Positions 1-4,438 of a DNA stretch of 6,704 nucleotides are shown here, in pieces. The position numbers were made by a program, and so were the translations under genes. The notes under the pieces were generated by a model. The model was not told the DNA's origin. It made no database searches and saw nothing but the letters and a program-made list of their open reading frames with translations. Each line of letters begins with the position of its first letter. The stretch's first letter is position 1. The DNA comes from JALRLA01 sp046047755 (GTDB lineage Bacteria > Bacteroidota > Bacteroidia > NS11-12g > UBA955): positions 1 to 6,704 of the forward strand of contig JBJOHK010000057.1 of NCBI GenBank assembly GCA_046047755.1, written 5' to 3'.

Positions 1-35
1 GATCCCAAGAGGGGAGAATCAAACCCCCGCAAAGC

Positions 36-57
36 CGGCTGCTGCGCAGCCGTTTTT
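36..57 (+). terminator. GC-rich hairpin plus T5 on the + strand, copy 1
   Basis: CGGCTGC (36-42), a three-base loop TGC and GCAGCCG (46-52) form a perfect 7-bp stem followed directly by TTTTT (53-57). This has the shape of an intrinsic terminator for rightward transcription. No + strand gene that would use it is visible in the window, so any gene it serves would lie left of position 1. It could instead be just a stable hairpin of the repeat. Confidence 0.5.
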
Positions 58-106
58 CATGTTCTTCTGGCTGCGCTCAAGTATACTTGGCTTGCCCTTC
101 GAACAT

Positions 107-132
107 AAAAAAAGCCCCGATTTTTCGGGGCT
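107..132 (-). terminator. Intrinsic terminator, copy 1 (perfect stem)
   Basis: Read on the - strand, AGCCCCGA (132-125) and TCGGGGCT (120-113) form an 8-bp stem around a four-base A loop, followed by a seven-T run (113-107, sharing one base with the stem). It lies 14 nt past the tRNA-Ser tail remnant, the same spacing as in the intact copy. It is therefore a duplicated tRNA terminator and could act as a backup for readthrough from the tRNA-Ser transcript. Confidence 0.8.
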
Positions 133-145
133 TTGCAGGGTTTTG

Positions 146-178
146 CAGAGAGGAAGGGATTAGTTCGCTGCGCTCTCT
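146..178 (-). pseudogene. tRNA-Ser remnant (tail plus 5' acceptor-like strand)
   Basis: The - strand sequence at 161-146 is identical to the last 16 nt of the intact tRNA-Ser, including the 3' acceptor strand CCTCTCT and discriminator G. At 178-173 lies AGAGAG, which equals the first six bases of the intact tRNA 5' acceptor strand. The anticodon arm, D arm, variable arm and most of the T arm are missing, replaced by about 11 nt. This fits a duplicated tRNA gene with a large internal deletion. The 3' match is direct observation. The 5' match is only six bases and could be chance. Confidence 0.5.
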
Positions 179-213
179 GATCCCAAAAGGGGAGAATCAA
201 ACCCCTGCAAAGC

Positions 214-235
214 CGGCTGCTGCGCAGCCGTTTTT
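214..235 (+). terminator. GC-rich hairpin plus T5 on the + strand, copy 2
   Basis: This is an identical duplicate of the hairpin in the first repeat: CGGCTGC (214-220), loop TGC, GCAGCCG (224-230), then TTTTT (231-235). It faces the tRNA-Ser terminator, so the unit as a whole looks able to stop transcription from both sides. The terminator role is inferred from shape only. Confidence 0.5.
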
Positions 236-284
236 CATGTTCTTCTGGCTGCGCTCAAGTATACTTGGCTTGCCCTTCGAACAT

Positions 285-310
285 AAAAAAAGCCCCGATT
301 TTTCGGAGCT
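285..310 (-). terminator. Intrinsic terminator of tRNA-Ser
   Basis: On the - strand the stem AGCTCCGA / TCGGGGCT with a four-A loop and a T7 run starts 14 nt after the tRNA 3' end. Compared with copy 1 there is one base change (position 307). It turns a C-G pair into a U-G wobble in the RNA, so the stem still forms but is slightly weaker. It probably ends transcripts of tRNA-Ser and perhaps of the upstream VOC gene. Confidence 0.85.
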
Positions 311-323
311 TTGCAGGGTTTTG

Positions 324-411
324 CAGAGAGGAAGGGATTCGAACCCTCGATACGCTTTTGGCGTATACACACTTTCCAGGCGTGCTCCTTCAACCACTCG
401 GACACCTCTCT
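324..411 (-). tRNA. tRNA-Ser (anticodon GGA)
   Basis: This 88-nt gene folds as a class II tRNA by eye. The acceptor stem is AGAGAGG / CCTCTCT with discriminator G. The D arm has stem TCC/GGA. The anticodon stem is CACGC / GTGTG with loop CTGGAAA, giving anticodon GGA, which reads serine codons UCC and UCU. A long variable arm (ATACGC / GCGTAT around CAAAA) is typical of tRNA-Ser, and the T arm is GAGGG TTCGAAT CCCTT. CCA is not encoded (the DNA continues CAAAA), so it must be added after transcription. The gene starts 36 nt after the stop codon of the VOC gene on the same strand and is followed by a terminator, so it may be partly co-transcribed with that gene. Confidence 0.97.
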
Positions 412-447
412 GTGCGGGGTGCAAATTTAGGGGATTGAAACGAGAAT

Positions 448-876
448 TTACGCCTGAGCTTCGAGGAGTTTTGCTATGTCAAACTTGCTCATTTGCATGA
501 AGGCATACATGGTTTTGGGTGCCGTTTCGGGATTGCTCATGAGCTTGCCCAATAGGCTAGGGACAACTTGCCAGGAAACGCCAAATTTATCCTTGAGCCA
601 GCCGCAGCGACCGGGTTGTCCGTTCTCGCACAGGCGATCCCAAAAATGGTCGATTTCTTCTTGATTGTCGCAGGTAATGACCAGCGATATGCCTTCGTTA
701 AAGCCATGGTCACCAGCCCCATTGAGGGCCATGTGCCGAGCCCCATTCAAATCGAAAACAACCGCCATGGGGTTGGCGTTTACGATACGAGAATTGGGGA
801 AAATAGAGCAATAATAATCAGCCGCTTCACGGGCGTTGTCTTTTAACCAGAAGCAGGGGTATGGTGCTGTTGACAT
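448..876 (-). CDS. PhnB-like VOC family protein
   Basis: This 142-aa cytoplasmic protein belongs to the PhnB / 3-dmu-9_3-mt branch of the vicinal oxygen chelate (glyoxalase-like) superfamily. Visible family marks are CFWLKDNAREAADYY..IFPNS at residues 8-29, HMALNG at 48-53, the NQEEIDHFWDRL helix at 71-82 and CGWLKDKFGVSWQVVP at 91-106. Many family members are 150-160 aa. This one is shorter because the segment between the first helix and the ALNG strand is compact, which I take to be a known subfamily form rather than damage. No substrate is established for such proteins, and the old name '3-demethylubiquinone methyltransferase' is misleading. The ATG at 876 is preceded by GATCTTTG, with only four bases between. 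It lies 17 nt after the small secreted-protein gene. Confidence 0.9.
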   Translation of the reverse strand: MSTAPYPCFWLKDNAREAADYYCSIFPNSRIVNANPMAVVFDLNGARHMALNGAGDHGFNEGISLVITCDNQEEIDHFWDRLCENGQPGRCGWLKDKFGVSWQVVPSLLGKLMSNPETAPKTMYAFMQMSKFDIAKLLEAQA

Positions 877-880
877 GGGT

Positions 881-888
881 CAAAGATC
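881..888 (-). promoter_or_regulatory. Possible -7 box (GATCTTTG) before the VOC gene
   Basis: GATCTTTG on the - strand matches the Bacteroidota -7 consensus TAnnTTTG except for the first base. It ends four bases before the VOC start codon, the same spacing as the box before the FAD oxidoreductase gene. No convincing -33 TTG is seen at the usual distance, so this is a weak call. If used, it would give a nearly leaderless transcript independent of the upstream genes. Confidence 0.3.
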
Positions 889-893
889 GATGA

Positions 894-1175
894 TTAGGGT
901 CTGAAAATAATCTCGCCACGTCGAACTTTTCGTCGGTGACTTCGACGAAGTTGTCTGAGCTCATGCCTTTGCTTGGCCCGGACAAAAAAGAGGTACTGGC
1001 GGTGAAGGCGCTGGCGTTTTTCGCGGCGCAATTTTCGGGCTCGTGGACCAATGGCCGATTGTTCCCAAAGAGAAGCGCTTGAGTGGCGAGTGGAATGAGC
1101 AAGCGCAGGGTCGGGAATCAATAGAGTAATACCCAATAGAGCCAAGAAGAATTTGCATAAACTGCGGTTTTTCAT
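894..1175 (-). CDS. Small Arg-rich protein with signal peptide, function unknown
   Basis: This is a predicted 93-aa protein of no family I recognise. Residues 1-26 look like a classic Sec signal peptide: a basic start (MKNRSLCK), a hydrophobic core (FFLALLGITLLI) and an ALA-H cleavage site. The mature part of about 67 residues has 18 Arg, 4 Lys and 5 His against 4 Glu, so it is strongly basic, and the second half reads as a charged helix with RR/KR pairs. I chose the ATG at 1175. An in-frame TTG at 1193 would add six residues before the signal peptide and is less likely. It lies between the glycosyltransferase gene (53-nt gap) and the VOC gene (17 nt). The intact signal peptide and fit in the gene run support a real gene, but the size and composition leave doubt. 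Confidence 0.6.
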   Translation of the reverse strand: MKNRSLCKFFLALLGITLLIPDPALAHSTRHSSASLWEQSAIGPRARKLRREKRQRLHRQYLFFVRAKQRHELRQLRRSHRRKVRRGEIIFRP

Positions 1176-1190
1176 GCGATGAATTTTTGC

Positions 1191-1219
1191 CAAAACTGCA
1201 AAAGAAATGCCAGAGTCAA
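1191..1219 (-). promoter_or_regulatory. Candidate Bacteroidota promoter before the small secreted-protein gene
   Basis: On the - strand, TTG (1219-1217) is followed after 18 nt by CAGTTTTG (1198-1191). This fits the TTG / TAnnTTTG architecture with one mismatch in the -7 box. A transcript would start about 10 nt before the ATG at 1175. It sits in the 53-bp gap after the glycosyltransferase stop codon, so the last two genes may have their own promoter. The call rests on a consensus match only. Confidence 0.35.
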
Positions 1220-1228
1220 GGTTCTGAT

Positions 1229-2383
1229 TTAGTCTTGGGCGACCCTTTGCAGAGCCTGTGCCATAGAAGCCCAGGAAAAGCCTTTTTTCAATTCCCCTAA
1301 GTGCTGGCGAATATCAGCCAAAACGGAGGGCTTCATGATGGCTTCGATACTTTCGGCAATAGCGGCGGCATGTGGCTGGCATACCCAACCCGCTCTCTTG
1401 TGGGGTACCAATTCCGACAAACCGCCCACATCTGTGATGATCATGGGGGTCTGGAAATGGTAGGCAATTTGGCTTACACCACTTTGTGTGGCACTGCGGT
1501 AGGGTTGAACAACGCAGTCGCTTGCGCAGAAATAATGGCGCACATCGTCGTTCTCAATGAACTGCGTATGCAGCAATATGCTCTCTTCGAGTTTCTCTTT
1601 TTTGATGAAAGCTAAATAGGGTTCAGCCTCTTCGTAGAATTCACCGGCTACAATCAACTTCCAATTGGGGTGCTCATTAAGCAAGGACATGGCTTCTAAC
1701 AAGAGATCCAATCCTTTGTAATGGCGAATAAAGCCAAAAAACAATAGATAGCGACTCGAAGGGTCTAAGCCTAAGGCAGCGCAGGCCTCCTCGCGGCTTT
1801 CTCCAGTCCCAAAGTTGTCGTAAAGGGGGTGTGGATGGTATTCGGCTTTGGCTACTTTTCGTGACAATGGGTAGTTTTCTAAGTCCTGAAGTACGCTTTT
1901 GCTCATGGCGACGGCCCCGTGTAAGGCGGGTAGAAACCAACGGCTGAAGGGCTTGTCGAAAAAGCGTTTTTCGTGGGGAATGATATTGTCGGTGATGGCG
2001 ACTAAGCGACTGTGATTGTTTCCTCGAACCAGACGGGCGAAGGTGCCAAAACAGGGGCCAAAAAAGGGCATCCACCAACGAAATATGACCAAGTCAGGAG
2101 CTAAACGTCGGTAGCGCAAGCCCATTCGAATCCAGTTCAAAGGATTGATGGAATTCAGGCTAACCTCGATTTGCAGATCGCTGGGTTTAGGGTCGTTAGA
2201 ATATTGTGTTTGACCGGGAAATAAGAACCCTGGATACTGAAGCGAAAAGGTGAGAATCTTTACTTCGTATTGCAAGGCGAGCTCCCGAGCAAGGCGTTCG
2301 TTGTAGGTGGCTAATCCGCCGCGAAGAGGGTGAGCCGGACCTACGATGACGGCCAGAGGTTTTTTGCTCACCGAAGAGCTCAT
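1229..2383 (-). CDS. Glycosyltransferase, GT-B fold, family 4-like
   Basis: This 384-aa glycosyltransferase looks like the GT4/GT1 superfamily of NDP-sugar-dependent enzymes with two Rossmann domains. The N-terminal domain shows the glycine-rich loop GPAHPLRGGLATYNERLA (15-32), followed by ITDNIIPHE (130-138) in the acceptor half. The C-terminal donor domain begins near FFGFIRHYKGLDLLLEA (215-231) and contains VAGEFYE (245-251), QPYRSATQSGVSQIAY (293-308) and ITDVGGLSELV (316-326). The usual E-x7-E donor motif is not conserved; the region has Gln and Ser where Glu is expected. No membrane segment or signal peptide is evident, so it should act at the cytoplasmic face. Its ATG overlaps the TGA of the upstream family 2 glycosyltransferase by four bases, pointing to translational coupling. 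The sugar and acceptor cannot be told. Confidence 0.92.
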   Translation of the reverse strand: MSSSVSKKPLAVIVGPAHPLRGGLATYNERLARELALQYEVKILTFSLQYPGFLFPGQTQYSNDPKPSDLQIEVSLNSINPLNWIRMGLRYRRLAPDLVIFRWWMPFFGPCFGTFARLVRGNNHSRLVAITDNIIPHEKRFFDKPFSRWFLPALHGAVAMSKSVLQDLENYPLSRKVAKAEYHPHPLYDNFGTGESREEACAALGLDPSSRYLLFFGFIRHYKGLDLLLEAMSLLNEHPNWKLIVAGEFYEEAEPYLAFIKKEKLEESILLHTQFIENDDVRHYFCASDCVVQPYRSATQSGVSQIAYHFQTPMIITDVGGLSELVPHKRAGWVCQPHAAAIAESIEAIMKPSVLADIRQHLGELKKGFSWASMAQALQRVAQD

Positions 2384-3336
2384 GAGTCGGTGCGTTGGCG
2401 AATGTTGTATTGGTCCCTTTCAGGATTGCTGCGGCTTACCAATTCCCCCAAGAACCCAGCCAGAAACAATTGGGTGCCAATGACCATGGCAATTAAGCCA
2501 ATGTAAAAGAGGGGGTTGTCGGTGACCAATCGAGCAGAGGTGTTTTGCCAAACATGCACCCATTTGTCAATCAAAATCCAGGCAGCCATGGCAAAACCGA
2601 TTACAAAACTCAAAACTCCGTACAGGCCAAAAAAGTGCATGGGGCGTTTGCCGAACTTGGACATGAAGTACAAGCTCATCAGGTCAAGGAAGCCATTGAT
2701 GAAGCGGTCCATGCCAAATTTGGTACTGCCGAATTTTCGGGCGCGGTGTTCAACCACTTTTTCGCCAATCTTCGGAAAGCCATTCCATTTGGCGATGACG
2801 GGTATGTAGCGGTGCATCTCACCGTAGACTTCGATGTTCTTAACAACTTCTTGGCGGTAAGCTTTGAGGCCGCAATTGAAATCGTGCAGTTCCAATTCAC
2901 TCATTTTACGGGTCGCGTAATTGAATAATTTGGTGGGTATGGTCTTGGAAAGGGGGTCGTAGCGTTTCTTTTTCCACCCAGAAACGACATCAAATCCTTC
3001 TTCTCGAATCATGCGGCGCAGCTCTGGGATTTCATCAGGACTGTCTTGCAGATCGGCATCCATGGTGATTACCACCTCTCCTAAGGCTTCTTTGAAGCCC
3101 ACGTTTAAGGCTGCGCTTTTGCCGTAGTTCTTACGCATTCGAATGCCTCGCACTCCGGGATCTTTCTGTGCCAGAGATTCTATGACTGCCCAGCTGTTGT
3201 CGGTTGAGCCGTCATCAAGCAAGAGAATTTCATAACTGAGCTTATTTTCGGCACAAACGCGCTGTATCCATGCGTGCAATTCAGGCAAGGATTCATCTTC
3301 GTTGAAAAGGGGTATGACGATCGAAATATCGGTCAT
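2380..3336 (-). CDS. Family 2 glycosyltransferase, DPM1/ArnC/GtrB-like, membrane-anchored
   Basis: This 318-aa protein has a GT-A domain and two C-terminal membrane helices. Visible motifs are VIPLFNE (7-13), DDGSTDNS (41-48), the metal-binding DADLQD (93-98), HDFNCGLKAYR (151-161), GEMHRYIP (172-179) and RKFGSTKFG (200-208). These are typical of transferases that load a sugar from a nucleotide donor onto a polyprenyl phosphate. Two hydrophobic stretches near 234-257 and 275-298 match the anchor of ArnC/GtrB-type enzymes, so the catalytic domain should face the cytoplasm at the inner membrane. The start lies 9 nt after the trpS stop and the stop overlaps the next glycosyltransferase gene (ATGA). 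The exact sugar is unknown. The family 4-like neighbour is a likely partner in glycan or glycolipid synthesis (inference). Confidence 0.95.
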   Translation of the reverse strand: MTDISIVIPLFNEDESLPELHAWIQRVCAENKLSYEILLLDDGSTDNSWAVIESLAQKDPGVRGIRMRKNYGKSAALNVGFKEALGEVVITMDADLQDSPDEIPELRRMIREEGFDVVSGWKKKRYDPLSKTIPTKLFNYATRKMSELELHDFNCGLKAYRQEVVKNIEVYGEMHRYIPVIAKWNGFPKIGEKVVEHRARKFGSTKFGMDRFINGFLDLMSLYFMSKFGKRPMHFFGLYGVLSFVIGFAMAAWILIDKWVHVWQNTSARLVTDNPLFYIGLIAMVIGTQLFLAGFLGELVSRSNPERDQYNIRQRTDS

Positions 3337-3345
3337 GGTACAATG

Positions 3346-4338
3346 TTAACGGGAAAACCCGATGATTTCACGCACTTCGCGCAAGGTTTTTTGGGCGCTC
3401 AATCGCGCTTTTTCTGCTCCGTAAGCCGCTATTTCATCCAGTCGTTTGCTGTCGCCCAAGGTGGTCTGTATTCGATCACGCAAGGGGGCAATGAAGGTTT
3501 CCATGTCAGTAGCCAGCTGCTTTTTTAAATCGCCATAGCGAATGCTACCCACCTTGTGATCTTCCTCGAACGAGGCGATTACTTCAGGGGCGCAAACCAA
3601 ATTCATGAGGTCAAATAGGTTTTGCACGGGTTGAGACTTAGGCGCTCCGGGTTCATTGCCGCTATCGCTGACAGCGCGCATGATTTTCTTGTTCAGGACG
3701 GAGGCTTCTTCGTCTAAATATATGCTGTCTGCTTCGCCGGCACTTTTGCTCATTTTGCCTCCGCCGGTTAGTCCAGGTACTTTGACCAATTCGGTGCCAA
3801 AGTTGAAGGCAGTGGGTTCAGGGAAGTATTCGACGTCGTACAAGCGGTTGAAACGATTGGCAAAAGTGCGTGCCATTTCCAAGTGTTGTTCTTGGTCTTT
3901 GCCTACGGGTACTTTTATGCCTCTGTGCAACAAGATGTCAGCAGCCATTAGTACGGGGTAGGTTAGCAATCCGGCGTTGATGTTGTTAGGCTGTGTGCGG
4001 GCCTTTTCTTTGAAAGAAGTAACGCGCTCCAACTCACCCAAATAGGCATTCATGTTTAAGAACAGATACAGTTCGGCCGTTTCGGGTACATCACTTTGAA
4101 TGTAGACGGTGCATTTCTCAGGGTTTAATCCTAACGCAATGTATTCAGCCAATACACGTCGCACGCTTGATTTTAAATCGCCTGGGGTAGGGTGAGTGGT
4201 TAAAGAATGGTAGTCGGCGATGAAGAAATAGGCATTGGTTTCTTCTTGTAAGCGCAAAAAGTTCTTATAAGCCCCGAAGTAATTCCCTAAGTGCAATTTC
4301 CCTGTTGGGCGAATGCCGCTGACCACCGTTTCTTTCAT
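3346..4338 (-). CDS. trpS: Tryptophanyl-tRNA synthetase
   Basis: This 330-aa class I aminoacyl-tRNA synthetase attaches tryptophan to tRNA-Trp in the cytoplasm using ATP. The length matches bacterial TrpRS. The N-terminal SGIRPTGKLHLGNYFGA (7-23) holds the HIGH-equivalent HLGN (16-19). ADYHSLTT (41-48), MAADILLHRG (131-140) and VGKDQEQHLE (145-154) line the active site in this family, and GGGKMSKSAG (192-201) contains a perfect KMSKS loop (195-199). The C-terminal helical domain is complete. The ATG at 4338 is chosen because the family-typical VSGIRPTG lies just after it. TATTTTTG, a -7-like box, lies six bases upstream. It heads the - strand gene run; the following glycosyltransferase starts after 9 nt, so they are probably co-transcribed. 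Confidence 0.98.
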   Translation of the reverse strand: MKETVVSGIRPTGKLHLGNYFGAYKNFLRLQEETNAYFFIADYHSLTTHPTPGDLKSSVRRVLAEYIALGLNPEKCTVYIQSDVPETAELYLFLNMNAYLGELERVTSFKEKARTQPNNINAGLLTYPVLMAADILLHRGIKVPVGKDQEQHLEMARTFANRFNRLYDVEYFPEPTAFNFGTELVKVPGLTGGGKMSKSAGEADSIYLDEEASVLNKKIMRAVSDSGNEPGAPKSQPVQNLFDLMNLVCAPEVIASFEEDHKVGSIRYGDLKKQLATDMETFIAPLRDRIQTTLGDSKRLDEIAAYGAEKARLSAQKTLREVREIIGFSR

Positions 4339-4344
4339 GAACTA

Positions 4345-4352
4345 CAAAAATA
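4345..4352 (-). promoter_or_regulatory. -7 box (TATTTTTG) of trpS
   Basis: TATTTTTG on the - strand is a full match to TAnnTTTG and ends six bases before the trpS ATG. Transcription would begin at or next to the start codon, so the mRNA would be leaderless or nearly so. No TTG/TTTG is seen at the expected -33 spacing, so the promoter is supported by the -7 box and its position only. Confidence 0.5.
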
Positions 4353-4426
4353 GGCAAATTGGACGGGTCTTGCGGTTGATGAAAACTCAAGTGTTGGTCA
4401 TGAGCAAGGTGTGCTTGGCTCATGGC

Positions 4427-4434
4427 TACCTTTG
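4427..4434 (+). promoter_or_regulatory. -7 box (TACCTTTG) of the FAD oxidoreductase gene
   Basis: TACCTTTG is a full match to the Bacteroidota -7 consensus TAnnTTTG and lies four bases before the ATG at 4439. This placement supports 4439 as the start and argues against the longer reading frame from 4313, which would place the promoter inside the gene. A -33 element at the usual spacing is not evident. Confidence 0.55.
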
Positions 4435-4438
4435 CGCT

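Larger units (their letters stand above)
1..161. repeat. Direct repeat copy 1 (161 bp, period 178 bp)
   Basis: This block matches 179-339 with only three mismatches by eye (positions 9, 28 and 129 against 187, 206 and 307). In order on the + strand it holds a T-arm-like stretch (about 12-28), a GC-rich hairpin followed by five Ts, a 12-bp palindrome CAAGTATACTTG (78-89), a - strand terminator and the 3' tail of tRNA-Ser. No credible protein gene is seen here; a + strand reading frame through it runs antisense to the tRNA. The copy starts at the window edge, so more units could lie to the left. The near identity suggests a recent duplication or gene conversion (inference). Confidence 0.93.
179..339. 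repeat. Direct repeat copy 2, fused to intact tRNA-Ser
   Basis: This is the second copy of the 161-bp unit, starting GATCCCAA and ending inside the 3' part of the tRNA-Ser gene at ...GGGATT. After 339 the sequence continues as real tRNA, while copy 1 continues as a 17-bp unrelated stretch (162-178). It contains the same + strand hairpin (214-235), the same 12-bp palindrome (256-267) and the same - strand terminator (285-310) at a constant offset of 178. Copy 2 is probably the parental arrangement because its tRNA is complete (inference). Confidence 0.93.

Noticed and set aside
59..118. Possible decayed GIY-YIG endonuclease start (MFFW...) in the repeat on the + strand
   Set aside because: Only the first few residues are reminiscent of GIY-YIG starts; no GIY or YIG motif follows and the frame runs into the terminator. 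Too weak to call.
1..339. CRISPR-like or integrase attachment-site interpretation of the direct repeats
   Set aside because: There are only two long units with a 17-bp spacer, no cas or integrase gene is visible, and the segment between the tails is too short to be an integrated element.
87..500. + strand reading frame of 137 codons over the repeats and tRNA
   Set aside because: It runs antisense through tRNA-Ser, the terminators and the repeat, and its GRDSNPR segment is the translation of the tRNA complement. Its two similar halves simply reflect the DNA repeat.
827..1158. Alternative - strand frames overlapping the small secreted-protein gene
   Set aside because: They overlap the chosen frame, and the longer one also runs into the VOC gene. 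Neither has a complete signal peptide or recognisable domain.
2516..2928. + strand frames antisense to the family 2 glycosyltransferase
   Set aside because: They are shadows of a well-supported gene on the other strand and resemble no known protein.
4313..4438. Upstream extension of the FAD oxidoreductase gene by 42 codons
   Set aside because: It overlaps trpS on the other strand, adds no family-like sequence and would place the TACCTTTG box inside the gene.
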